This document shows positions 22,270-32,744 of a DNA stretch of 64,000 bases, in pieces; position 1 is the stretch's first letter; each line of letters opens with the position of its first letter. The DNA is from Penium margaritaceum. Taxonomy: Eukaryota; Streptophyta; Zygnematophyceae; Desmidiales; Peniaceae. The DNA lies in the NCBI GenBank assembly GCA_023375785.1, contig SZWC01003923.1:66460-130459 (forward strand). Direction: 5' to 3'. The translations under genes were made by a program, and so were the position numbers. The notes beneath the pieces were generated by a model that saw nothing but the letters and a program-made list of their open reading frames with translations, made no database searches and was not told where the DNA came from.

Positions 22270-23405
22270 AAATGGGAGAATGGAGAGCAGCTACGTAAAC
22301 CACTCCTTGTCATACGTGAGACTCTTGGTACACCCTGAATCCTTGTACCTCGCCAGATCCGGTTTTTCCTTCTGCGACATGTCACACTTCGCCATGAAGA
22401 GGCGGTTGCGGACCTCCTTGGCGACGTTCATGTTGCTAAATGGCGCACGCCGGTCTGGTTTCACTGCTGTTGCTGACGTTGTTGTGCCTGTTGCTGCTAT
22501 TGCTATTGAGATTGCTGCTTTTGCTACTGATACTGCTCCTTCTAGCCCCTCTTGAACTTGAAGCATCTTTCTTGTAGTGCCCCTCTTTCTGGCAATAGAA
22601 GCACTTGCCCTTCTTCTTGCCTTTGTGCTGCCCAGACTGCTGTTGCTGCTGGTTGCGTAAGCCCATGGCCATGAAAGCTGCTTCACTATTGCTGCTGCCG
22701 CCATTGTGCTTTGTGGTTTTGCGACGTAGCTATGTCTGCATCAGGTGCGTGCAGATGAAGTCCAGGTTGAGAGTCAGCTGGCACCGTGTCATAGCTCGTT
22801 GGGAGTCCCCTCAGCAAGAAAGAGAAAGAGAAAGACAAAGCGCGTGTCTTCCACAGGGTTCCCGGCTGCTTTTAGCTGCTTCACCACCTCCTCTGCCTTG
22901 TCCAAGTATGCCTCCATCCCTCCGCCATCCTGCATTTTCAGCGCCATCGTCTTCTCCACCAAAAGCATGAGCAATGTAGGATCCTTGCTCACATATTTCT
23001 TGCACAACGTGTCCCACTCCTCTTTTGCAATAGCCTTGTCATTCACGTACTGAAGGTGCGGGTTGGAGATGGTGTTGAAAAGCAGCCTATAAGTCTGCCT
23101 GTCCTTCTTCTTCTACTCCTCATATGCCGCCACTGCAGTTGTAAATGAACTTGCATCTGCTGCATCTTTCAGTGATGTCTTCCCCGCCACCACCTCTGGT
23201 GCGCTGATGCCTTTTGCCTGTGGAGGCGGAGGGCGCTCTTCGCCGCTCACCACCTCCCACAAGCCCCTCTCCTCCAAATGGAGGCGGGTACGGATCTTCC
23301 AAAATGTGAAGTTGAGCGTCCTTCCAGCCTCTCCAAGGACTTGGCTGTTGTTACCATGCCTGGTGCTGCCATTTTGAGCCTTGCTGATGCTCAGCATTGC
23401 CCTTG
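22270..23405 (-). pseudogene. CopA3 gag remnant
   Basis: The capsid-like part is about 23400-22790 (EWDTLCKKYVSKDP and MALKMQDGGGMEAYLDK). The zinc knuckle CFYCQKEGHYKKD is near 22600-22560, followed by a serine/asparagine-rich linker. The knuckle keeps the CX2CX4H spacing of the family. Confidence 0.85.
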
Positions 23406-23996
23406 AGTGGCGGTGCTATCCCTAGAATCTGTTTGACAGAATATGGACTATATAGGCCAGCAAACCGGGAATCTTGAAAAACTGAGTCCACCACTGGAAA
23501 ACACAGCTCAAAAACTTTCAGATTTACCCATAAAACAGGGTCATCAACAAGGGATTTTCAGATACATGCCCTTTTGAAAACAGGGTATGCTTTTGCTCAT
23601 ACACCAGCTCACACCAGCCAGCTTGTAAAAAGCGTTTCTCCCAAACGTACTCATGGAATGCAAATATTTTGACACCAATGGAAAGCTTAGGAAAAATAAT
23701 ACAATTTGATGTGCTACTTTTTTAATTTGACATGGAAACAAGAGAGTTATAGTCATAAAAGGTGACACTCTTACTTAGAGAGAAGAGTGTAGCCCTGGGC
23801 GACCTCGTTTTTCGGTATAACTCTTAATCTGGCTATTGGATCTTCGCGATCTTGGGCTCGTTGAAAAACGTGTCTTTTGAACTTGAGAATCCTGTGGTTG
23901 ATTGTCAAATTTGATGAAGGTCTCACCCCAACGTGTCACTCTCAAAGTGACGGCTTGCGCTGGCTGAAAATGGCACAACTTGGCTCAGATACCAAG
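23406..23996 (-). other. CopA3 5' leader and primer-binding site
   Basis: The leader matches CopA1 and CopA8. The primer-site complement GGCTCAGATACCA lies at 23982-23994, one mismatch from the initiator tRNA-Met 3' end. No gene is seen. Confidence 0.8.
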
Positions 23997-24734
23997 TGTT
24001 CGAAGTGGAGGAGAGAGGGAGCCTTGGATCAGTGAGCATGTGGGCCTTGAAGGGCATCACTTTTGCTAAATAATGGTTGTTAAATCACTCAAAATGATGG
24101 AGTACATATAGAGCTAGAGTTTGGGCAAGTTAGCCCTCTCACAAGCCACACCACTTAGCCATGGAGGCTAAGGCTCACACACTAGTGTCCATAAACTCAC
24201 ACAAGGGAGGGAATCAGCCTAGCAATCAGGCTGACGACTAACACACAACCTACAAAGCTAGGAAATTCTCTCATGGCACACTCCTAGTGGTCACATCACC
24301 CACAATCCCATGGAGAATTGCCATGTGTCCATGGCTAGCACACAAGGATCTCACCTCACCTGAAAAGCAAGGAGAGGTACATTTTTCCTAGTCAGCACAC
24401 TCTTACAAGGCAACCCAAGAATCAAGGACCTTTTTTCATATTTCTCCCATCAAGTCTTCACCCTGGACCTCTTGCGTTCTTCTTTTCTCAGGCAAAGGCA
24501 TGGATCCATCGCCCATGGTCACCCAGATATCGGCGGTAAATGATCCCGAAAATGTTGAAAATTCATATCTCCCAATCCGATCGTTGGATCGGCCTCAAAC
24601 TTGGACCCTAGACATTTTGGCGCCTGATCTTTCCAATGGTGAAGTTGGATTGATGATCTGAGCAGGCATTTGGTAGTTACCTGGAACTTGCTGCTGTGGA
24701 CCTGAAATTGAGCCGAATGGCTCCTTTCCCAACA
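23997..24734 (-). repeat. CopA3 5' LTR (738 bp)
   Basis: It runs from TGTTCGAAG beside the primer site to CCCAACA. It forms one arm of a large inverted repeat with the LTR starting at 24738; only GAT separates them. It has the full family length. Confidence 0.92.
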
Positions 24735-24737
24735 GAT

Positions 24738-25468
24738 TATTGGAAAAGGAGCCATTCGGCTTACTTTGAAGTCAACAGGACCACGTTCCAGGAAACTACC
24801 AAATGCCTGCTAAGATTGCTGATCCATGTTCACCACTGGAAAGATCAGGTGGCAAAATGTCCAAGTTTGAGGCCGATCCAAAAGTCGGATTAGGAGATAT
24901 GATATTTCGAAGATCCTGGGGTCATCAACCGCCCAGATCTGGGCGACCATAGGCGATGGCTCCATGCCCTAGCCTGAGAAAAGAAAAAGGCAAGAGGTTC
25001 AGGGTCAAGACCTGATAAAAGAGATATCTAAAAAGTTCCTACATTCTTGGGTGGCCTTGTCGGAGTCTGCTGACTAGGAAAAAGGTACCTCTCTTTACCT
25101 TTTCCGTGAGGTGAGATCCTTGTGTACTAGCCATGGATACATGACAATTCTCCATGGGATTGCGGGTTATGTGCCCACTAGGAGTGTGCCATAAGAGCAT
25201 TTTCTAGCTATCTAGGTCGTATGTGAATGGTCAGCCTGATTGCTAGGTTGATTTCCTCTCTTGTGTGAGATTATGGACTCCAGTGTGTGAGCCTTAGCCT
25301 CCATGGCTAAGTAGTGTGGCTTGTGAGTGGGCTGACTTGCCCAAGCTTTAGCTCTATATGTACTTCATCATTTTGAGTGATTCAATAACCATTCTTCAGC
25401 ACACGTCATGCCTTTCGTGTGCTACATGTTTGATGCTCCAAGGCTCCCTCTCTCCTCCAAATCCAGCA
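24738..25468 (+). repeat. CopA LTR in plus orientation, head to head with CopA3 LTR
   Basis: It begins TATTGGAAAAGGAGCC (decayed TGTTGGGAAAGG) and ends near ATCCAGCA. The full length is about 731 bp. A TATA-like TCTATATGTA is at 25353-25362. It is followed by a displaced primer-site-like sequence and CopA leader, so it behaves as the 5' LTR of a truncated plus-strand CopA. Confidence 0.9.
25353..25362 (+). promoter_or_regulatory. TATA-like box in CopA LTR
   Basis: TCTATATGTA lies about 105 bp before the LTR end and recurs as CATATAGAGC (minus orientation) in the other CopA LTRs. Position and composition suit the element promoter; function is inferred. Confidence 0.4.
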
Positions 25469-26221
25469 CTCTCCGCCACGGTCGTTGCGAACCGCCTTGC
25501 CAATCGTCTTGCCAGTCTGTTCTCCAACCAGTGTGGTAGCCTAAAGGTTTGCTTTTACTTGGCATCAGAGTCAAGTTCTACCAATTTCAGCGAGCGCAGG
25601 CCATCACTTTGAGAGTGACAAAATTGGGTGAAAACTTCACCAAATCTGATAATTGACCACAAGATCTTTCAAGTTGGCAAAATAAGTTTTTTTAACAAGT
25701 CCTAGGTCCCAAAGATCTAAGAGTGTGATTGAGAGTGATGCTCAGAACGAGGTCTCTCAAGGCTACACTCTTTTCTCTGACTGAGACTGTCGCCTTGAGA
25801 TGACCATACCTCTCTCATTTCCTCATCTTTTGATTGGTCGAAAAAAATTTGCATTCCATTGGTACGTTTTGGAGAAATGCCATTTACAACCTGGCTGGTG
25901 TTAGCAGGATTAGGCGCAACATGGCATATCTCTGAAAATTCCCTGTTGATGACACCAGTTAATGGAACGACTTCAAAGGTTTCAAGCTGAGTTTTCCAGT
26001 AGTAAACTCAGGTTTTCCATATTCCCCGTCTGCTGGCCTCTAGAAACCATTTTCTTTCAGACGGGTTTCTGGCATAAGGAACACCAAAAGCAAGGGTAGT
26101 GCTGCCATTCAAGGGCAGCGTTGTGCATCACCAAAGCTTAAAATGACTACAGCAACCGTGGTCATAGCAGCCTAGACCTTGGAGAAGCTAGAAGGGCTTG
26201 CAAACTTAACGTTTTGGAAGC
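25469..26221 (+). other. CopA 5' leader remnant with inserted integrase scrap
   Basis: The first 60 bases (25469-25530) are CopA integrase sequence in minus orientation (compare 43328-43385). A primer-site-like CTTGGCATCAGAGTC follows at 25558-25572, and then CopA leader up to the first bases of gag. At about 26221 it joins CopB pol. No open frame of note. Confidence 0.75.
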
Positions 26222-26584
26222 GCTTGGGAAGCTCATCAGGAGTCGAGATGTCGTGTTTCATGAAAGGACACTCGGCAAGAGAGAGTCGTTGGATCTTGTC
26301 CATGCTCCCAAATCAGGAAAGTGGGTTGTATTCCTCAAGGTAGGTGATTCGGTACCTGAGAATTAGCAGATGGAGCCAGTGAAGGTGTTGTAGGGAGAGT
26401 GGCTGTGTAGGATGATACAACCACAGACTCGGATTCGGAGTTTGAGTCGTTTGAGGCCTTTGAGTCCAACTTTGACATCGATCGCTCTTTGTAAAACAAC
26501 AGATCACTGGCAGAGTAGTAGAAATAGGAGCAACTACGCTTTGAAGAACCACCAGTAACATCCTTGAAAAGTACGCGCAAGAAG
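26222..26584 (+). pseudogene. CopB pol fragment (integrase-RT linker)
   Basis: It starts AAGCTCATCAGGAGTC and corresponds to CopB1 about 6380-6750, the acidic serine-rich linker between integrase and RT. It is cut on the right by the LTR of CopA7. The fragment is broken. Confidence 0.8.
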
Positions 26585-28157
26585 TGCTGGAACTGGAGGA
26601 GAGAGGGAATCTTGGAGTAGCAAACATACGGGACAGGAATGGCATCATTTGTGCTGAAGAATGGTTGTTGAATCACTCAAAATGATGTGTATATAGAGCT
26701 AAAGCTGGGGCAATTCAGCCCTCTCACAAGCCACACCACTTAGCCATGGAGGCTAAGGCTCAGTCAATTGAGTCCATAATCTCACACAACACAGGAAATG
26801 AATATGGAAAACAGGCAGACCACTCACACACGACCTAGAGAGATAGAAAATAGTCTCATGCCACACTCTTAGTGGTCACATAACCCACAATCCCATAGAG
26901 AATCGCCATGTGTCCATTGCTAGCATACAAGGATCTTACCTCACCTAGAAGGTAAGGAGAGGTATCTTTTTCCTAGTGAGCAGACTCTAATAAGGCAACC
27001 CAATAATCTAGGACCTTTTTGGATATTTCTCCCATCAGGTCTTGACCGTGGACCTCTTGCCTTTTTCTTTTCTCATGCTAAGGCATGGAGCCATCGCCCA
27101 TGGTCAGCCGAATACCGGCGGTCAATGACCCTGGAAGCTTTGAAGATTAATATCCTATAATCTGACCGTTGGATCGGCGTGGAACTTGGACCATAGATTT
27201 TTTGCCACCTGACATTCCAATGTTAAGTCAGATTGACGATCGGAGTAGGAATTTGGTAGTAACCTATAACATGTTATTGTGGACCTAAAATTGAACCAGA
27301 TGGTTCCTTTTCCAACAATCTCCAACTTTGCGGCACTCAAATTGGGCTGAGTCCACTTGCCTTCATGCAGAACTGCTACTTCTCATGGATCACTAGCTTG
27401 GTGTAGAAATCAGCAACTTGCTTGTTGGTTGGAGTGAATTCCATCTTGATAGACCCCTCCTGCACCATATGCCTGATGAAGTGATATGCGATGTGAATGT
27501 GCTTGGTGCATGCATGGTGCTCAGGATTCTTGGCGGGTGCAATTGCGGTCTAGTTGTCGACGCGCACAAGAACTAGACCTGCTAAACTCCCACTCATTTA
27601 TGCCATGAGACGTCAAAGCCAGACTGTATCCTTGGCTGCAAAGATGATAGAAACGTACTTTGCTTCCATACATGAAGTCACCATGACCACTTGCTGCTCG
27701 CTGTACCAGTTGATGGCCCCATCATACATGAGGAACACATGTCGAGAGATGGACTTGCGGTCCTCAAGGTTTGAAGCCCAAACCTTGAGCTGTGTCTGTG
27801 AAGTTGTCTGATGTTGTTGTCGTTTCATTCTAGGTGATGCTGATATTGATCATTCCAGCAAGGTAGGAAAAGATCCGCTTCACTGCCTTTTGGTGTTCAG
27901 GTCATGGGTTTGCCATGTCATGGCTCACAACGCTCAGCCTGTGCAAAGTGCGGCTTGGTTGGAACCATCATGTACATCAAACTGTCGAAAGCGCTCTGGT
28001 ACTTGTGCTTCTCAGCTGCATATGCTTGTGCATTGAAGCTCACTAGGTACTGCTACGTCTATAGCGACCTGCCCATGGGTTTAGCCACTGTCAAGCCAAA
28101 CCGCTACAAGACATCCTTGATGTAGCGGCTCTGGTGCAGAGAGAGGGAGAGAGCGTG
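26585..28157 (-). mobile_element. CopA7, truncated Ty1/copia (3' LTR, RNase H, end of RT)
   Basis: The minus-strand 3' LTR spans 26585-27317 (TGCTGGAAC...CCAACA, 733 bp), preceded in reading direction by the polypurine tract and RNase H (about 28050-27360, with phrases KSISRHVFLMYDGAINWY and EAKYVSIIF). The rest of the element is replaced at the right by a CopB LTR piece. It was inserted into the CopB pol fragment on its left, again antisense. It is broken several times. Confidence 0.87.
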
Positions 28158-28401
28158 ATTTGTCCACTAGAGGCAGACACTAAAGAAGCATTGGTTGGTC
28201 TAAGCTCCAAGTGTTTGCTCCTCGTGCAAAAGTGACCAGGTGCTAAGGACACAATGCAAGGAACTGATTCCTATGAACAGCTCAATGTGGAACCTTTGCT
28301 CTGAGGGTGATATCATCTATTGGTTGCAATACAAAGAGCGGTCGGCCGGAACCATTGTGTCGGAATCCGTTTTCTAGATTGTCGCCTCAGGCAGGTTGAC
28401 A
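28158..28401 (+). repeat. CopB LTR fragment, 3' third
   Basis: It starts TGTCCACTAGAGGCAGAC and ends GGTTGACA, the proper LTR end. It joins CopA RT (minus) on the left to CopA RNase H (plus) on the right. Confidence 0.85.
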
Positions 28402-28818
28402 GTATTTGTCATGAGTGGCAGGGCCATCATCTCGTGCAACAAGTGGTAGGTGCTTGCGGCCATCTCATGAACAGAAGCTAGGTACGTCACTCAACTTTGG
28501 AGCAAAAAAAGTGGTTTGGCTCCAACATCTCATTATTGAGATGAGTGGGAGTACAATGGTTGCACTTCCTGTGCCCTTCGACAACCAGAGCACAATCACA
28601 CTCGCCAAGAATCCAGAGCAGCACATACGCACCAAGCACATTGACATCGCATATCACTTGTGTAAGAAGGCATGTAGACTCAGCCCACTCTGACTGTAGC
28701 AAAGTGGAAAATTGTCAGATTGCCTGCCATCCAGCTGAGTTTCAAGTCTACAAGAGCATGTTCCATAGAACTACCAGATGCCTACTTCGATAATCATTCT
28801 GACTTCATCATTGGAAAG
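28402..28818 (+). pseudogene. CopA RNase H fragment with polypurine tract and LTR start
   Basis: RNase H phrases include SGSTMVALPVPFDNQSTITLA and RTKHIDIAYHL. They are followed by the polypurine-like AAAGTGGAAAATTGT and about 100 bases of LTR start (to 28818). At that point the sequence switches to a minus-oriented LTR. The fragment is broken. Confidence 0.8.
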
Positions 28819-29441
28819 TATTTGAACTCGATGTGAGAGGGAGCCTTGGAGTAAAGACCATGTGTGACTGAAAGAACATCACTTGTGCTGAACAATGGTT
28901 GTTGAATCACTCAAAATGATGGAATAAATATAGAGCTTGGGTGAATGAGCTCTCTAACAAGCCATACCACTTAGCCATGGAGGCTAAGGAGCACATACAA
29001 GAGTCCATAAACTCACGCAAGAGTGGAAATCAGGCTGGCAATCAGGCTCACCACTCCCACACAACTTTAGGAGCTAGAAAATGCTCTCATTGTATCCTCC
29101 TATTGGTCACATGACCCATAATTTCATGGAGAATTGCCATATGTCCCATGGCTAGCACAGAAGGATCTCACCTCACCTTTCAAGTAGGTAGAGGTACCTT
29201 TTTCCTAGTCAGTACACTTTGACAAGGCAATCCAAGAATCTAGGTCCTTTTTAAATATTTCTTTTCTTGCCTTTTTTGTTTCCTTGGCTAAGGCATGGAG
29301 CTCTCAGACATGGTCACCCACATGTCGTTGGTCCATGACCCGAGAAACTTTGAAAATACATCTCTCAATCCGAGTGTTAGAACGGCCTTAACTTGGACCG
29401 TAGACATTTTTCCATCTGATTTTTTCAATGGTAGAGTCAAT
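28819..29441 (-). repeat. CopA LTR fragment, minus orientation
   Basis: It begins at the LTR outer end (decayed TGTTGGAACTGG) and covers about 620 of 738 bases, stopping at TTTTTTCAATGGTAGAGTC. The missing last 100 bases correspond to the stretch present in opposite orientation just to the left (about 28714-28818). Confidence 0.82.
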
Positions 29442-29618
29442 GGATAGTATAGCCACCAAACACTACCTAGGACAACTCCTTGTAGCTTCTACATTTTTGA
29501 GGTAGTCTCTCGAGGGAAAGGTCACTAGGTCAAATCCTAGCCCAGTGACTAATCTTCTTTGACCAAAAGGGGGACATGGAGGTTCTAAGACACATGTTAG
29601 AACATTCCAATGTCCTTC
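29442..29618 (+). repeat. CopB4 5' LTR, left piece
   Basis: CopB LTR from GGATAGTATAGCC to GTCCTTC. The last five bases, CCTTC (29614-29618), are repeated at 39360-39364 on the other side of GypC as the target-site duplication. Confidence 0.88.
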
Positions 29619-31014
29619 TAATGCCCCCAATTTTGCCGCGCACGATGTTACTTCCGCTCTCCCTAACTCCGCGTTTGGTCTACTCCGCGATATTGCCGTT
29701 CCGCGGTTTTGGGCAGCACCCGCTAGCCACTCCTTCGCTACCTCTCCTGGTCTTCCGCGGATGCTTCACACCTTTGGGGTCTCGCTCGTGGGTAGTGCTC
29801 CGCGGATCCCTCCTTGCCAGCAAGAGAGTCCGCCACCTCGTGGCCTCTGACTCCTTTGCCCGCGAAACCCCGTTCCGCGGTCGTGTGCAAGGCCGCGGAG
29901 TCGCCAACAGCACCCTTCACCCAACTTAGGTTCCCTGGTGATGACAGCACTCAGCGGAATCTTTTGTTGTTCTCAGGAGTAGGATGGGTTGAGAAGTATG
30001 CTCCGCGCACACCTGGAAGATAAGCATTCGTCCTTCGCGGAACAACTTCGCGGAGAGCACTGTTGCAACTACCTCAATCAGGTACGGATCTCAGAGGGTG
30101 ATGCGTGAGTGTGAACCAAACTAACACTTGCGCGGATTAATAAGACAAAAGGAGGCAATTAGGTTCCCGACAACTGAGGACTCTTGAGCTGATGAGTGGG
30201 AACTATGCTTGCCTTAACTCAAATTGCACAAGATCAGACAGGGAGTAAACATCTCTGGTCATCGGTCAGCTCTCCTCGTCCCTCCGCTACACCACTACTT
30301 TATATCCACCAAAAACTAGCTCTCTCAGACACCTTCTATCACCCTTTCCCTTATCTTAGACTCCGCGCGGCACGCTACACGCACCACGGGTCTCGTCCTT
30401 GACACACACACACACACACACTTCAATACTATATTCCCTGTTCTATTATTACATCTTCATCTAATCCGTGGCTTCGACGCTTGCAGTCTTGTGTTCTTCC
30501 TTGAATCTTCGTCTTTGCGTGGTGCGTCCTCCCGGTCTCCTCCTTGATTACCGCTGCCCCTCTTGAGCCCTCACTGGTCGAGCTCCTGCCTGACCTCTGG
30601 TCCTGGCGTCGTGTGTTTCTGCACGTCCGGTGCTCCATCTTCTCCGCAGCTCGACTCATGTTCCCTTCTCACCGCGGATTCCCACCCTGCTGTCCCGCCA
30701 GTCTTGGCTTCTCCGCAGTCATTCCTTCCAACAGCCGTTGATAGATCATCGTCTATTCCTGCTTCTTGGCGGCAGCTCTCCCGCCTCTTTCCTTCACCAC
30801 TGCTAGGTTCCGCGCCACCCCACGCTTTATTGCAATCTTATTGCGGGAGCCAGTATGCCTTGCTCGTTCTCCGGTACTCCGCGGTCTCCCCTTTATCTTC
30901 TCCGCGGACCTCTGGTCGCGGAAGCCTTGTTCTTCGGATATGTGGGAAGCAGCAATTTCCCCTCCACGGATCCCTCCTCTCCTCCGCGGAGATGCGCTGG
31001 ATCTCTGCCTCACA
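29619..31014 (-). repeat. GypC 3' LTR (1396 bp)
   Basis: It matches 37968-39359 over its full length. Outer and inner ends are TAATGCCCCC (decayed TGATGCCCCC) and GCCTCACA. It contains many CCGCGG/CTCCGCGG motifs and an (AC)10 run at 30402-30421, shorter in the other LTR (38750-38764). A TATA-like block (minus) is near 30300-30310. Open frames on the plus strand across 30560-31020 are composition effects. Confidence 0.92.
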
Positions 31015-31042
31015 CTGATGCCCCCAACCCCCCTTTTCCAAG
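31015..31042 (-). other. GypC polypurine tract
   Basis: On the minus strand the bases just before the 3' LTR are purine-rich (GGAAAAGGGGGGTTGGGGGC), as expected for plus-strand priming. The stretch also repeats the LTR terminal TGATGCCCCCAA (31016-31027). Confidence 0.6.
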
Positions 31043-31103
31043 ACTCTGTCCCAGAGTCTCCTTAGCGCAACAGGCGTGTGAACTGTCCTTGGGGGCCTGG
31101 CCG

Positions 31104-32400
31104 CTACCGTTGTTGGCAAGGGCGGCAGTAGGTCTCCACTTCTCTGCCCTCACGCTGATATCTCGCGGAGCATTCCTTGTGCACATATAGCTGGCAACCC
31201 TCACACATGGCTCTTGTAGTGATGTCTTCCGCGCCCAGTCTCTTTTTGCAGGTAGAGCAGTGCGGGATTCGTTCATATGTCCTGTAGCTAGTGCAGCGGT
31301 ATACTGTCAGCCCCTCCTCATTGTTGCCCACCTTTGTAGCACACTGTGCGTGGGTCCATCCTCCGCAGTGCTCATAGTGGCATGCTGTCCTGGTGACAAT
31401 TCACAAACATCCGTCTCCGCAGCACTGCACTTCGGAGTTCTCGGTACCCCAGTTCGCTTTTCTGGGCTGAAACAAGCACTGGTGACACGTCCACACTCCT
31501 TCCTTGCCCCTCTTGCCGCACCGCAGATGGCACATCTTTAAGCACATGCCACATCCCTTGGCGAACTCCGCCATCCCCTCGTGGCAGGCTGCGCAAGCAG
31601 GTTCTCGGGTCTCCGCGATGAAGCTAAGGTAGCAGTCTGCCTCAAGGAGCTCATTGCCCACGCATTGGTGACATTGGCCCTTCCAGGCAGAACTGCCCGC
31701 CACCAGGCAGTCGCGGTGCGCGGATCTCAAGCAAACAGCACACCTTTCTCCATCATGCACGGTCTTTAGGCATGTGGGGCATGCCGCGAATTGGTGTCCT
31801 TCCATTCCCGGTCCCTCCTCCTCCTCTGATTCTTCCTCTTCTTCTTCCTCATTCACTCGCGAAGCCTTGTGAACGCCTCGTTGCTTCTCGACCTCCTCCC
31901 TGCACCTCGTGCACACTGCAGCCCCGCTTCGCCCTCCACGCCCATCACGAGGTGGGGTAAGGCAACCAGTGCAGATTTTGCGGAGGCATCCGCCACACTC
32001 CTACACCTCCACTCCCCACCACTGGCCACATTGAGCGCACTTCTTTTCTTCCAGTTCCTTCCTCCTTTTCTCCTCTGCCGCGACCCGTCCCTCCGCCTGC
32101 CACTGCCTCATTGTGGTCCCGGAAACAGAGCGCGGACCTTTTCTTCGCTTTGGGGGCCCTTCTTCCTCTTTCTCCTCTTCTTCCTCCTCCTCCTCTTCTG
32201 GGTCCTACCTTCCACGGGGTGGTACTCCCTTAGCGCCGGGTCCTCCTCCCTCTTCCTTGTCTCTTTTCTTCGCGGCCTCCTGATCAGCCGCCTCCTTCAA
32301 GCATCGCAGGCAAGTACGATTTTGTCCGATGCAGGTCTTGCAGGCTCGGCCGGCGTACTGATGCGCTGTATTCTAGCATACCAGGCACACCACCTTTAGG
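31104..32400 (-). pseudogene. GypC PHD-type zinc-finger cluster
   Basis: Three clean C4HC3 modules are visible. The first (about 31781-31662) has CX2CX9CX2CX4HX2CX11CX2C, the second (about 31595-31476) CX2CX10CX2CX4HX2CX10CX2C, and the third (about 31259-31116) CX2CX14CX2CX4HX2CX14CX2C. The spacing CX4HX2C in the centre is the PHD signature. Further Cys/His clusters lie near 31300-31430 and about 31905-32400, so the original array was larger. An acidic run (EEEEEEESEEEE) precedes the first module. PHD fingers usually read histone H3 tails. Here they lie downstream of integrase, where chromoviruses carry a chromodomain, so a role in choosing the insertion site is a reasonable inference. RING-type use cannot be excluded. 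The region is broken. Confidence 0.75.
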
Positions 32401-32744
32401 AATGGTTCAGCAGGGAGATCTTCTCCGCACCACACATACGGGCCAGTGTAATCAGCCAGGACCTTAGAGCTCATCGGTGTCCTCGTCCGCGGTGGTGCTC
32501 TCTGGGGTAGCTGCTGGGATGCTCCCGCTGGGATCCGCTCGGGCTCTGATTCGGGTTTCCCTTCAAACTCCTCCTTTCTCTGGTTCCGCGACTTTCCCTG
32601 CTCTTGTCGTCTCTCCTCCTACTGTTCTTCCTACTGCTTCCGTCATAGCGGCTTGCGTTGTTGTTGTTTCCTTATCTCCTCCGTGGCCAGTTCGCGGACA
32701 TTGGATTCCTCCTCCTCAATCTCCTCTGGTTCCTGGCTCCATTC

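Larger units (their letters stand above)
19636..24734 (-). mobile_element. CopA3, Ty1/copia element
   Basis: The minus-strand element has a complete 5' LTR (right end), primer site, leader, gag and pol through RT into early RNase H. At its left end only about 40 bases of LTR remain (19636-19675), joined through a perfect short palindrome to internal sequence. Its right LTR faces another CopA LTR head to head. Coding breaks number around ten. Confidence 0.9.

Noticed and set aside
24735-24737. GAT between head-to-head LTRs as a target duplication
   Set aside because: Three bases with no counterpart elsewhere, and both LTRs face it with their outer ends; it cannot be shown to be a duplication.
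30563-31018. Open frame of about 150 codons on the plus strand in the GypC left LTR
   Set aside because: It lies wholly in an LTR, is low-complexity and Ser/Pro-rich, has no recognisable domain, and is a by-product of GC-rich sequence.
31104-32400. A captured host PHD-finger gene standing on its own
   Set aside because: The cluster lies within LTRs and target duplications, on the same strand and directly after integrase, so it is best read as part of the element; capture in the past remains possible.
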